In this document: positions 16,626 to 25,175 of the stretch, in pieces | How the letters are laid out: each line of letters opens with the position of its first letter | Numbering within the stretch: position 1 is the first letter of the stretch | DNA from: Chloroflexota bacterium | GTDB lineage: Bacteria; Chloroflexota; Anaerolineae; Aggregatilineales; Aggregatilineaceae | DNA: 64,000 nucleotides | Reading direction: 5' to 3' | Assembly: GCA_012729765.1 (NCBI GenBank) | Contig: JAAYCM010000109.1 | Location: forward strand, 62,001 to 126,000 | Notes under the pieces: model-generated | Told to the model about the DNA's origin: nothing | The model's input: the letters and a program-made list of their open reading frames with translations, nothing else | Database searches by the model: none | Made by a program: the position numbers and the translations under genes

Positions 16626-17789
16626 TCAGACAGCTTCTTCCATTGTTCCATCAAGCGCGCGGCGATAGCTGGCGACCGTCGCGCGGGCGGTATGATCCCA
16701 GGTAAAGCGCGCCGCACGCTCGCGCCCGCGCTGCCCGGCCCCGGCACGCCAGCCCGCATCCTGAATCGCGCGGGCCAGTGCTGCGGTCCAGGCGGCGGGA
16801 TCGTGCGGCGGCAGCAGGTACCCGGTATCACCGGCAGCTTCGGGCAGCGACGACACGTCCGACACCAGCACCGGCACGCCGCAGGCCATCGCCTCGACCA
16901 CCGGCAGGCCAAATCCCTCAAACAGTGAGGGATAAACGAACGCTTCCGCCGCGTTATACCACAGCGGCAGCTCCTCAGCCGGTACGTAGCCGGACAGATG
17001 GACGGTCCCGCCCAGGTCGTGCGCCTCGATCGTGCGGAATATCTCCTCGAACATCCAGCCCTTGCCCCCGGCCAGCACGAGATGCACGCGGGCGCGATCC
17101 TGCGCCGGAAGCCCGGCATAGGCGCGCAGCAGCACCGGCAGATTCTTACGCGGCTCCAGAGTGCCCACGAACAGCAAAAAGCGCTCCGGCAGGCCCTTCT
17201 GCTGGCGGAAATCCGCGATAGTGTCGGGGGGCAGCGGGCGGAACTGTGCGCCAACGCCCGGCACGGCCACATCAATTTTACTCGCGGGCAGTCCAAAGGT
17301 CACGGCCACATCGCGCGCGGTGCTCTCCGAGATCGCGATCACACGCTGCGCCCGTTGGCACGACCAGCGCGTCAGCAGGCGCAGATAGAGCCGCCGCGCC
17401 GCCGGGAGCACCTGGGGATAGTGAACGAAACTGAGATCGTAGACCGTTACGACCGAGGGCAGTGCCGCCAGGACGGGTGTCACGAAGGCCAGCGCGTGCA
17501 GCAGGTCGAATCCGGCGCGCACGATCGTCGCTGGCTGCATGGTCTGCTCCCACGCAATCCGGCGCAGCGGTCGCCCCATAGCCCAGGGGGTGCGCCGCAC
17601 GCGCAACCGGTCATCGGGCGGGATCACAGCCTGGCTGCCGGTCATCAGGGTGTAAGTAAAGGCGGGATCGGCGTCGGGCAGCGCCTGGATCAGGTGGTAG
17701 ATGTAACCGTTGATGCCCGCGCTGCGGTAGCCCGATTGGCCTGACAGCAGGTACGCGCTCAGACCTACGTGAGTAGCAGAAGTGTGCAT
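16626..17789 (-). CDS. Family 4 glycosyltransferase
   Basis: Predicted cytoplasmic GT4 (GT-B fold) enzyme of 387 residues, probably adding a sugar to the lipid carrier primed by the adjacent transferase. The C-terminal half has FVGTLEPRKNLPVLLRAY near 218, DLGGTVHLSGYVPAEELPLW, and the E-x7-E-type nucleotide-sugar motif FEGFGLPVVEAMACGVPVLV. Two in-frame ATGs exist at 17798 and 17789. The first overlaps a TATAAT hexamer, so the second is chosen; that would make the transcript essentially leaderless. No Shine-Dalgarno is seen before either. Confidence 0.9.
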   Translation of the reverse strand: MHTSATHVGLSAYLLSGQSGYRSAGINGYIYHLIQALPDADPAFTYTLMTGSQAVIPPDDRLRVRRTPWAMGRPLRRIAWEQTMQPATIVRAGFDLLHALAFVTPVLAALPSVVTVYDLSFVHYPQVLPAARRLYLRLLTRWSCQRAQRVIAISESTARDVAVTFGLPASKIDVAVPGVGAQFRPLPPDTIADFRQQKGLPERFLLFVGTLEPRKNLPVLLRAYAGLPAQDRARVHLVLAGGKGWMFEEIFRTIEAHDLGGTVHLSGYVPAEELPLWYNAAEAFVYPSLFEGFGLPVVEAMACGVPVLVSDVSSLPEAAGDTGYLLPPHDPAAWTAALARAIQDAGWRAGAGQRGRERAARFTWDHTARATVASYRRALDGTMEEAV

Positions 17790-17796
17790 GGCCGGC

Positions 17797-17802
17797 ATTA
17801 TA
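17797..17802 (-). promoter_or_regulatory. Consensus -10 hexamer directly before the glycosyltransferase start
   Basis: TATAAT on the minus strand, 7 nt before the ATG at 17789, with a weak TTGGGC 16 bp upstream. If used, transcription would begin at or next to the start codon (leaderless mRNA). Confidence 0.4.
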
Positions 17803-17838
17803 CCAGAAAAGCCGCCGCGCCCAATGGGCAGCTTACGC

Positions 17839-17868
17839 TTGAGCGGAAGCAGCTCACAGCATTAAAAT
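17839..17868 (+). promoter_or_regulatory. Candidate promoter of the PA14/SH3 protein
   Basis: TTGAGC (17839-17844), 18-bp spacer, TAAAAT (17863-17868), giving a leader of about 120 nt. A second possible -10, CATAAT near 17915, lacks a -35. Confidence 0.4.
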
Positions 17869-17996
17869 CTAGTAATACTTTTGCAAGTAAATAGGAGAAA
17901 GCCGGGCGATTTTGTCATAATCGAAGTAGGCCGCAGGGCCAGTATCGCGCTGGCCGCTCGATACGGCTCACGCCGAGAGAAGAGGAGTAACCTGAG

Positions 17997-19397
17997 ATGC
18001 GACGATTATCACTGATTCTGGCGCTCGTGATCGCGCTGGCCGGGCTGGGAAGCGTCGGGCTGCCGGCACGCCCGGCTGCCGCCCAGGATGGCCTGGTGTG
18101 GCAGGCGCAGTTCTTCAACAACGATGTGCTGTCGGGCGCGCCCATCTTTTTGACACAATACGACTCGCTGCGCATCAACTGGGGCGAGGGATCGCCCGCG
18201 CCGGTCGTCAACGCCGACTACTTCAGCGGGCGCTTCACGACCAACACCTTTTTCGAGGCCGGAACCTACCGTTTTTACATCCTGGCCGATGACGGCGTGC
18301 GCATGTTCGTCGATCTACCGACGCCGTTCGTGCCCGTGATCGACACCTTTGGACAGCCTCGCCCCGGCGAGACGCTGACGGTCGATGTCGAGCTGGCAGG
18401 GGGCTACCACCATCTGCAGGTCGAGCTTAAGGAGCTGACGCACGAAGCCTATATCTTCGTGAGCTGGACGCGGATCGCAGGCCCGCCGCAGCCGACCCAG
18501 CCGCCCGCACCGCCTCAGACTCCGGCGGGTCAGTGGCGCGCCGAATACTACAACAACAGCAACCTGATCGGGCATCCGGTCATCGTCCAGTTCGAGGCCA
18601 GCCCGAACCATAACTGGGGTACGAATGCCCCACTGCCCACGATCTCCGCCGATTTCTTCTCGGTGCGCTGGTCCAGTGTCCAGAACCTGAACGGCGGCCC
18701 CTACCGGCTCCGCGTGCGGGCCGATGACGGCGTGCGCGTCTATGTCGATGGCTCGCTGCGCATCGACGAGTGGCACGGCCAGATGGATGCTGTCTATACC
18801 GACACCTTCACGCTCAATGCGGGGCCGCACACTATTGTGATCGAGTACTACGACGCGACCTCGTTCGCCTATCTGGAATACAGCCTGGAGCCAGTTGGCG
18901 CGGTGCAGCCCCCGCAGTTGTCCGGCCCAACCGCGACCGTGCTGGCCTACCGGCTGAACGTGCGCAGCCGCCCCAGTGTGACCGGCTCCGAGATCGTGGC
19001 GGTCATCAACCGGGGCGAGATCTACCCGATCATCGCGCGCAGCGAATCCGGCACGTGGTGGCAGATCCAGCTTGACGGCACGCAGGGCTGGGTCAACGGG
19101 CGCTACATCGCAATCGACAACGAGCAGCCGGTCCCGGTCGAGGGCGCGCCCACCGCGCCCCAACAGCCGGGATTCACCCTCACGACGCGCGCCAACCTGA
19201 ACATCCGCAGCGCGCCAAACCTGTCCGCAACGGTGGTCGGGCTGATCCCCTACAGTGATACCGCCGAGGTAATCGGGCGCACCGCCGACAGCGCGTGGTG
19301 GCAGGTGCGGTATGAAGGCGTCGCCGGCTGGGTGAGCGATTTCTACGTGGAGCTGGGGCCAAACGTGACGCCCGACCGGATTCCGGTGACGGGCTAA
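17997..19397 (+). CDS. Secreted protein with two PA14 and two bacterial SH3 domains
   Basis: Exported 466-residue protein with no recognised catalytic domain. The signal peptide (1-30) ends at AAAQ. PA14-like domains span about 33-160 and 178-300. Each opens with W-x-A-x-[FY]-[FY]-N-N and contains the hallmark A-D-D-G-V-R and a late E-Y/V-S-W type strand. After a proline-rich linker come two SH3b repeats of about 65 residues, each with L-N-[VI]-R-S and G-W-V motifs (about 320-380 and 395-455). PA14 domains usually bind carbohydrate and SH3b domains bind cell wall, so a surface adhesin or wall-associated role is likely. GAGGAG precedes the ATG. Confidence 0.88.
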   Translation: MRRLSLILALVIALAGLGSVGLPARPAAAQDGLVWQAQFFNNDVLSGAPIFLTQYDSLRINWGEGSPAPVVNADYFSGRFTTNTFFEAGTYRFYILADDGVRMFVDLPTPFVPVIDTFGQPRPGETLTVDVELAGGYHHLQVELKELTHEAYIFVSWTRIAGPPQPTQPPAPPQTPAGQWRAEYYNNSNLIGHPVIVQFEASPNHNWGTNAPLPTISADFFSVRWSSVQNLNGGPYRLRVRADDGVRVYVDGSLRIDEWHGQMDAVYTDTFTLNAGPHTIVIEYYDATSFAYLEYSLEPVGAVQPPQLSGPTATVLAYRLNVRSRPSVTGSEIVAVINRGEIYPIIARSESGTWWQIQLDGTQGWVNGRYIAIDNEQPVPVEGAPTAPQQPGFTLTTRANLNIRSAPNLSATVVGLIPYSDTAEVIGRTADSAWWQVRYEGVAGWVSDFYVELGPNVTPDRIPVTG

Positions 19398-19415
19398 CCC
19401 CACGCGGATCAATGC

Positions 19416-19450
19416 AAAAAGCCCTCAGGCGAGCTAGTGCCTGAGGGCTT
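19416..19450 (-). terminator. Intrinsic terminator of the molybdenum hydroxylase operon
   Basis: A 12-bp perfect stem (AAGCCCTCAGGC / GCCTGAGGGCTT) with an 8-nt loop. On the minus strand it runs into a T-run, a classic rho-independent terminator. It can also serve the converging PA14/SH3 gene. Confidence 0.85.
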
Positions 19451-19474
19451 CGATTCGCTGCGATTGCGGCTTAG

Positions 19475-22282
19475 CTACTTCACGTCGTGCCAGGTGGTGC
19501 GGACTTCCGCCTCGCCCGCCTTCAGGGCGCGCAGCAGGGCGTCCTGATCGACCGGGATACGGTAGATACGCACGCCGGTCGCGTGGTAGATCGCGTTGCA
19601 GATCGCGGGCGTGGTGTTGATCGACGTGATCTCGCCCACGCCCTTCGCGCCGTAGGGCCCGTCGGCGGTGGGGTGCTCGACCAGGTGCGAGACGATCTGC
19701 GGCGTGTGTTTGATGCTCGGTATCTTGTAGCGGGCAAAGAGTGTGCTCCAGGGCACACCGTCTTCGATGATGTATTCCTCGGTCAGACAGTTGCCCAGGC
19801 CCATCGCGATCCCGCCCTCGACCTGGCCCTCGAGCGTGCGCGGGTTGATCGCGCGCCCGACGTCGTTGGCCGCGACGACCTTCAACACCTTGACCGCGCC
19901 CGTTTCCAGGTCTACCTCGACCAGCGCGGCCTGGGTGGCGTATGAGAAGGCGAAGTGCATATCGCCGCCGGTGCCGAGAGGCTGCGTTTTCGGCGCGTCG
20001 TACTGGTAGCGCGCTTTGGCTTCCAGACCTTCTTCCTGCATCCAGCCCACGACCTCGCCCAACGCGACGGACGAGCCGTTATAGCGCACGCATCCATCCT
20101 CGAACACGATCTGATCGGGCGGGACGCTCATCCGCTCGGCGGCCACGGCGCGCAGGGCATCGCGCATCGTGCTCGCGGCGTAGCGGGCAGCGTTGCCGCT
20201 GACATACGTCTGGCGCGAGGCCGTCGTCGGGCCGCCGTCCGGCGTGAGATCGGTGTCGGAGAGCAGGACGCGCACGGCGCTGACTGGTAGGCCCAGTTCC
20301 TCGGCGGTGATCTGTGCCAGCACAGCGGTGAGGCCCTGGCCCATATCGGCCGACGAGGTGCGCACCTCGGCAATCGAGTTGGGGAACACCTCGACCTCAG
20401 CCACCGCACGATCAGGCGCGCCGCCGCCCAGACCGGTGTTCTTATAGGCGCTGGCGACGCCCCAGCCATACGCCTTGCCGCCCTCGCGCCAGCCCCACTG
20501 GAAGCCCGCGTCGGCACCGCGCATACTGGTGTTGACACGCTCCAGCGTTTCGAGCAGGCCCACGCTCTCGCGCAGAAGCTGCCCGGTCGCGGTCGTCTCG
20601 CCGACCTTCTGCGCGTTCTTCAGGCGGAACTCGACCGGGTCCATGCCGATCGCTTCCGCCACCATGTCCATATTTTGCTCGACGGCGAAGGCCGACTGCG
20701 TGACGCCGAAGCCCCGGAACGCGCCCGATGGCGGGTTGTTGGTGTACATCACGTAGCAGTCGATTTTGGCGTTCGGCACGACATACGGGCCGGTGGCGTG
20801 GGTGGTGGCGCGCGTCATGACCTTGTCGGAGAGGCTGGCATACGCCCCGCCGTCGCCGTACAGCTCGGCCTGGACCGCCACCAGCGTGCCGTCGCGCTTG
20901 GCCCCGGTCTTGATGCGGATGATCGTGGCGTGGCGCTTGGGATGGAACAGCAGCGACTCCTGCCGCGTGTAGAGCATCTTGACCGGGCGGCCGGTGGTCT
21001 GCGCCAGCATGGCGACGTGAATCTGCCCGGCGATGTCTTCCTTGCCGCCGAAGCCGCCGCCGATCAGCGTTCCGCGCACGCGGATCGCGTCTTCGGGCAG
21101 GCCCAATGCGCGCGCGGTCTGCTGCCGGTCCGAATAGGGAATCTGCGAGCCGACGTAGATCGTCAGCTTGGCATGCTCGTCGTCGTAACCAGCCGGCACG
21201 CCGATCGCGCATTCCGGCTCCATGAAGGCGTGCTCGATCGTCGGCGTGCGGTATTCGTGCTCGACAATCACGTCCGACCCGGCAAAGCCCTGTTCGATAT
21301 CGCCGTGCCGCACCTTGATGTGCTTGAGCAGGTTGCCATCGGGCCATTCCTCGTGGACGTGCGGTGCTTCGGGCGTGCGCGCATACTCCGGATCGGCCAC
21401 GACCGGCAGCGGCTCATATTCGACCTCGATCAGGGCGAGCGCCTGGGCGGCCAGATCCGGAGTCTCGGCGGCCACAACCGCCACCGGGTCGCCCATATAG
21501 CGCACCTTGTCGGCGGCCAGCGCGGGCCAGTCGCTGTATACCAGGCCGTGAATGTTCTCGCCGGGCACGTCCTCGTGCGTCAGGACGGCGAGCACACCGG
21601 GCAGCGCCTTCGCCTTGCTGGTGTCGATGCTCAAAATCCGCGCGTGGGGATAGGCCGCGCGCAGCGTCCGGCCATAGAGCATACCGGGGAAGATGTAGTC
21701 GTCGGTGAAGCGAGCGCGCCCCGTGACCTTATCGACCGTCTCCGGCGGGGGCACGGCGCGCCCGACCGCCTTGAGCGGCTCGACCGTCGCGACGCTGCAC
21801 CAGGGCTGCGCGCCCTCGCCGCGCAGCTCGCTCGCGGCGGAATGGATCGCGTTGATCACGCTGGTGTAGCCGGTGCAGCGGCAGTAGGTATCCTTGAGCG
21901 CGACCTTGATGTCGTGATCGTCGGGATCGGGGTTGCCGCGCAGCAGGGCGACGGAAGTCATGATCAGGCCGGGTGTGCAGAAACCGCACTGCACCGCGCC
22001 GTGCTCGACAAACGCCTTTTGCAGCGGGTGCAGCTCGCCGTTGTGGGCCAGCCCTTCGATCGTCGTCACCGCCGCGCCCTGGGCTTTGAAGGCCGGGTAG
22101 ATGCACGAATCGACCGGCACGCCGTCCACCAAAACGGTGCAGATGCCGCACTCCGCTTCCTCGCAGCCGATCTTGGTCCCGGTCAGGCCGAGGTCATAGC
22201 GGAGCACCTGCGCCAGCGTGCGCGACTCCGGCACGTCGAGATCATAAGTCTGGTCGTTAACGGTCAGGGTCAGCTTGCTCAT
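19475..22282 (-). CDS. Xanthine dehydrogenase-family molybdenum hydroxylase, [2Fe-2S] and Mo subunits fused
   Basis: Catalytic chain of a molybdenum hydroxylase, 935 residues. Residues 1-150 form the ferredoxin-like part: C-E-E-A-E-C-G-I-C plus a fourth Cys in DSCIYP, then CGFCTPG and CRCTGY for the second cluster. From about 175 the aldehyde oxidase/xanthine dehydrogenase domains follow. Molybdopterin contacts include GGGFGGKED and AFRGFGV. The catalytic Glu is in GAKGVGEI near 875. The Fe-S and Mo parts are often separate genes; here they are fused while FAD is on a separate subunit. The substrate (purine, aldehyde or N-heterocycle) cannot be assigned; no purine genes are adjacent. Confidence 0.93.
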   Translation of the reverse strand: MSKLTLTVNDQTYDLDVPESRTLAQVLRYDLGLTGTKIGCEEAECGICTVLVDGVPVDSCIYPAFKAQGAAVTTIEGLAHNGELHPLQKAFVEHGAVQCGFCTPGLIMTSVALLRGNPDPDDHDIKVALKDTYCRCTGYTSVINAIHSAASELRGEGAQPWCSVATVEPLKAVGRAVPPPETVDKVTGRARFTDDYIFPGMLYGRTLRAAYPHARILSIDTSKAKALPGVLAVLTHEDVPGENIHGLVYSDWPALAADKVRYMGDPVAVVAAETPDLAAQALALIEVEYEPLPVVADPEYARTPEAPHVHEEWPDGNLLKHIKVRHGDIEQGFAGSDVIVEHEYRTPTIEHAFMEPECAIGVPAGYDDEHAKLTIYVGSQIPYSDRQQTARALGLPEDAIRVRGTLIGGGFGGKEDIAGQIHVAMLAQTTGRPVKMLYTRQESLLFHPKRHATIIRIKTGAKRDGTLVAVQAELYGDGGAYASLSDKVMTRATTHATGPYVVPNAKIDCYVMYTNNPPSGAFRGFGVTQSAFAVEQNMDMVAEAIGMDPVEFRLKNAQKVGETTATGQLLRESVGLLETLERVNTSMRGADAGFQWGWREGGKAYGWGVASAYKNTGLGGGAPDRAVAEVEVFPNSIAEVRTSSADMGQGLTAVLAQITAEELGLPVSAVRVLLSDTDLTPDGGPTTASRQTYVSGNAARYAASTMRDALRAVAAERMSVPPDQIVFEDGCVRYNGSSVALGEVVGWMQEEGLEAKARYQYDAPKTQPLGTGGDMHFAFSYATQAALVEVDLETGAVKVLKVVAANDVGRAINPRTLEGQVEGGIAMGLGNCLTEEYIIEDGVPWSTLFARYKIPSIKHTPQIVSHLVEHPTADGPYGAKGVGEITSINTTPAICNAIYHATGVRIYRIPVDQDALLRALKAGEAEVRTTWHDVK

Positions 22283-22293
22283 GATCGCGTCCT

Positions 22294-23208
22294 CTACTCT
22301 ATTCCTACGCCTTCGGGAACGGCCTGCCCGGTCTGGGCGCGCTCAGCCGCCAACGGCAGCACGCGCCGCAGCAGCACATCGATCATCTCGTCGCGATACT
22401 CGGCAGTAGCCCGATAGCGGCTGGTGCGGGGATGCAACCCTTCGTGGGCGGCCTGGATCGCGCGCTCGACGGCATCCGATCCGACCGGCTGGCCGCACAG
22501 CGCCGCTTCGACTGCTTCCGCCCGGACCGGCACCCGGTCCACCGGGCCGATGCACAGCCGCACGTCGGCGTAATATTCGCCGGATTCGTCCAGCCGCACC
22601 CAGGCCGCGCAGCCCAGGATCGGCAGGGCGACTCCCTGCGGGCGCATGATGCGCTTGAAGGCAGTCGCCTCATACGGGCCGCTCAGCTTAAAACGGAACC
22701 GGATCAGCAGGTCGCGCGTCGGATCGAGCAGCGACATTCCCGGCCCGACGAACAGCTCGCGGATCGGATACCAGCGCCGTTCGCCGTCCAGGATGACTTC
22801 GGCTTCGGCATCGAGCGCAACCAGCGAGGTCGTGCCGTCGCCCGCCGGGAGCGCGTGCGCGACGTTCCCGCCCAGCGTGCCGACATTGCGCACCTGGGGG
22901 CCGCCGACCACGCCGCAGCTCTCGACCAGACAGGTCGCGCGGGCCGCGATCAGGTCCGTGCTCACGATGCGGGTGTGGGTCACGCCCGCGCCCAGGACCA
23001 GCCAGTCTCCGTCCTGGTGCAGATCGCACAGCTCGCCGATGCGCGTGATGTCGATCAGGGCTTCGGGCGGGGGCAGGTGCCCCTGGCGGATATCCAGCAG
23101 CAGATCGGTGCCGCCCGCGATTACACGCGCCTTGCCGGCATACGAGCGCAATAATTCCAGCGCTTCATCTACACTGGCGGGGGTATGGTAATAATTCCAA
23201 AGGGTCAT
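22294..23208 (-). CDS. FAD-binding subunit of the molybdenum hydroxylase
   Basis: Medium subunit of 304 residues that carries FAD and passes electrons onward. FAD contacts are visible as ARVIAGGTDLLLDI (about 27-40) and V-G-G-P-Q-V-R-N-V-G-T-L-G-G-N-V near 104. The C-terminus matches the CO dehydrogenase flavoprotein C-terminal domain. ATG at 23208 is preferred over an in-frame GTG at 23217. It lies 11 bp upstream of the fused catalytic chain in one operon. Confidence 0.92.
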   Translation of the reverse strand: MTLWNYYHTPASVDEALELLRSYAGKARVIAGGTDLLLDIRQGHLPPPEALIDITRIGELCDLHQDGDWLVLGAGVTHTRIVSTDLIAARATCLVESCGVVGGPQVRNVGTLGGNVAHALPAGDGTTSLVALDAEAEVILDGERRWYPIRELFVGPGMSLLDPTRDLLIRFRFKLSGPYEATAFKRIMRPQGVALPILGCAAWVRLDESGEYYADVRLCIGPVDRVPVRAEAVEAALCGQPVGSDAVERAIQAAHEGLHPRTSRYRATAEYRDEMIDVLLRRVLPLAAERAQTGQAVPEGVGIE

Positions 23209-23429
23209 GGATCTCACATCCGTGCGCGTGGTGCGCTAAAACTAATTGAGCAGTTTAATGTCGGTTACGGGCGCTTTTCGGTGGGCGAGGATGCTCAACG
23301 CCGCTGCACGCGCCAGCGCGCAAACGACCTGTAACCGGAGGCTGAATCCATGTTAACATGTTCTGGCATACCATACAAGAAAACATAAATGTTTCGGCAG
23401 GCAGGATTAAGGAACCCAACGGAGACACG

Positions 23430-23864
23430 ATGCCCACCTATGAATACCGCTGTCAGAACTGCGGGCGCAAGGTGACACTGACTTATAAAACGTATGCGGA
23501 GTATGATACGGCGACGCCAGTCTGCCCGCACTGCGGCAGCGCCGACCTAAAGCGCCTGATCTCGCGCGTGGCGATCAAGCGCTCGACGCTCTCACAGATG
23601 GCGGCGGGCGGCTGGGATGACGACGACGCCCTGAGCGCGCTGGACTCGTCCGACCCGGCCACGCTGGGGCGGATGCTGCGCGAGATGGGCTCCGAGGTTG
23701 GCGACGACCTGGGGGGCGAGTTCGAAGAAGTGGTCGAGCGGCTGGAGCGCGGCGAAAGCCCCGAAGAGATCGAGGCCAGCCTGCCCCCGACCCCTGGCGA
23801 CGAGCCGCTGCCGCCCGCCACACCGTCAGCCGCGAGCGACACGCCCACACCGGATGCGGATTAG
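23430..23864 (+). CDS. FmdB-type zinc ribbon protein
   Basis: Small protein of 144 residues. The N-terminal zinc ribbon begins MPTYEYRCQNCG and has a second Cys pair in CPHCGS, the FmdB regulatory-protein signature. The remaining 80 residues are acidic and proline-rich and probably disordered. GGAG sits 9 nt before the ATG, and an in-frame upstream start at 23358 is not used by homologous openings. Function is unknown in the family. The stop overlaps the converging tmk stop by 4 bp. Confidence 0.85.
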   Translation: MPTYEYRCQNCGRKVTLTYKTYAEYDTATPVCPHCGSADLKRLISRVAIKRSTLSQMAAGGWDDDDALSALDSSDPATLGRMLREMGSEVGDDLGGEFEEVVERLERGESPEEIEASLPPTPGDEPLPPATPSAASDTPTPDAD

Positions 23865-24502
23865 CCCGGTTTTTCGAGTTCGGCCAGCCGGTACAGCACC
23901 GCTGCGCAGATCTGCTTGTGGATCGCGTCCCGCTCGTTAGCCGCTTCCACCGTAACCCAGCGCACCGGGTCCCCGGCGATCAGCGCGACGTAGCCTTCGC
24001 GCACGCGGCGGTGAAACTCGAGCGACTGGGCGTCCATCCGGTTCCACTCCGCCCCATCCTCAGCGGCGTGCTGGCGGCGCTGCAAACCGGCCTCGGCGCT
24101 GATGTCGAGATAGAGCGTGAGATCGGGCGTGAGGCCGCCGGTCGCAAAGTCGAGCAGGTGGTGCAGCGCTTTGAGGTCCAGCCCGCGCCCATAGCCCTGA
24201 TAGGCCAGGGTGCTGTCGGCGTAGCGATCGCAGATCACGATCTCGCCCGCCGCCAGCCGGGGCCGGATCTCCTGCGCGACGAGCTGCGCGCGCGAGGCGG
24301 CGTAGAGCAAGACCTCGGTCGCGGCGTGCATCCCCTGATTTTTCAGGTCGTGGAGCACCTGCCGGACCTGGTCCCCGATCTCAGTGCCGCCCGGCTCGTG
24401 GGTCAGGTAGACCGGGCGGCCCTGTGCGCGCAGATAATCGGCCAGCAGCACCGCCTGTGTCGATTTACCGCTGCCGTCTGGCCCTTCGAACGTAATAAAC
24501 AT
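23861..24502 (-). CDS. tmk: Thymidylate kinase
   Basis: dTMP kinase of 213 residues, essential for dTTP synthesis. Walker A is FEGPDGSGKSTQ (5-16). The dTMP-binding D-R-Y motif is in VICDRYADSTLAYQGYGRGL near 90, and HEPGGTEIGDQVR near 35 is the family P-loop partner. The LID region contains basic residues. It is 21 bp downstream of the membrane-anchored protein gene. tmk and holB often neighbour each other, but here holB is 15 kb away. Confidence 0.95.
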   Translation of the reverse strand: MFITFEGPDGSGKSTQAVLLADYLRAQGRPVYLTHEPGGTEIGDQVRQVLHDLKNQGMHAATEVLLYAASRAQLVAQEIRPRLAAGEIVICDRYADSTLAYQGYGRGLDLKALHHLLDFATGGLTPDLTLYLDISAEAGLQRRQHAAEDGAEWNRMDAQSLEFHRRVREGYVALIAGDPVRWVTVEAANERDAIHKQICAAVLYRLAELEKPG

Positions 24503-24523
24503 AATTTCCGTCCACCCAGCAGT

Positions 24524-25072
24524 TTAGCTGATCTCAAGCTCCAGCGGCGCACGGCCTGCTCGCGTAAACGGCACGCCCAACACTTCATTCTCAACCCAGA
24601 CCATGATATCGCCCTCAACCGGCCCGCTCTGGGTCGGTGTGAGCGTCACGGTGATCAGCAGCGACTCGCCCGGCGCCAGCACAGCGTCCAGATTGAACTC
24701 GCGCCAGTCACCGACCAGCGGGTAATTGCGCTCGCTGATGCTGGCGTAGGCCGGATCACTCGCCGTCACGTCGATGCCTTCCAGCAGCGTGGTTTCCACC
24801 CCAAAGCCGGTGATCGTCGCCGGGTCCACACCGACGTTCCGGACGGTGATCTCCAGCGCGAACGGCTCGTTCAAAGTTACCGCACCGGGGGCCGTTATAT
24901 CAACTTCGATCTCGTTCGGCTCACCCGCCAGATAAATCAGGAGCACAATCGCGCCGCCCAGACAGATCACCAGCAGGGTCAGCACGATCACCAGCAGCCA
25001 GCAGCCGGAGCGGCGGCGGGCGGCAGCAGGCTCATCATAGGCATCAGCGGGGGGGTAGGCGTTGCGCGTCAT
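24524..25072 (-). CDS. Membrane-anchored protein with Ig/CARDB-like domain, function unknown
   Basis: A 182-residue protein, not assigned to a named family. A short cytoplasmic tail with R-R-R-S-G-C-W is followed by one membrane helix (about 25-50). An outer domain rich in beta-strand segments (V-T-L-N-E-P-F-A-L-E-I-T-V-R-N-V-G and L-A-P-G-E-S-L-L-I-T-V-T-L-T-P) resembles CARDB-type extracellular Ig folds. It precedes tmk by 21 bp and is separated from the upstream R3H gene by a terminator, so it may start its own transcript. Confidence 0.7.
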   Translation of the reverse strand: MTRNAYPPADAYDEPAAARRRSGCWLLVIVLTLLVICLGGAIVLLIYLAGEPNEIEVDITAPGAVTLNEPFALEITVRNVGVDPATITGFGVETTLLEGIDVTASDPAYASISERNYPLVGDWREFNLDAVLAPGESLLITVTLTPTQSGPVEGDIMVWVENEVLGVPFTRAGRAPLELEIS

Positions 25073-25088
25073 AGCACACTCTCCTCAG

Positions 25089-25122
25089 GAAAAAAGCACG
25101 CCGGTCGGGGCAACTGACCGGC
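25089..25122 (-). terminator. Intrinsic terminator after the R3H ATPase gene
   Basis: Stem GCCGGTC / GACCGGC (7 bp, 9-nt loop), followed on the minus strand by CGTGC and a run of six T. It ends the transcript of the R3H gene at 25176. Confidence 0.75.
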
Positions 25123-25175
25123 GGCGTATTCCGACATTTAGACTATAACGGCAGGCGCGCGAATGCGCCAGGAAC

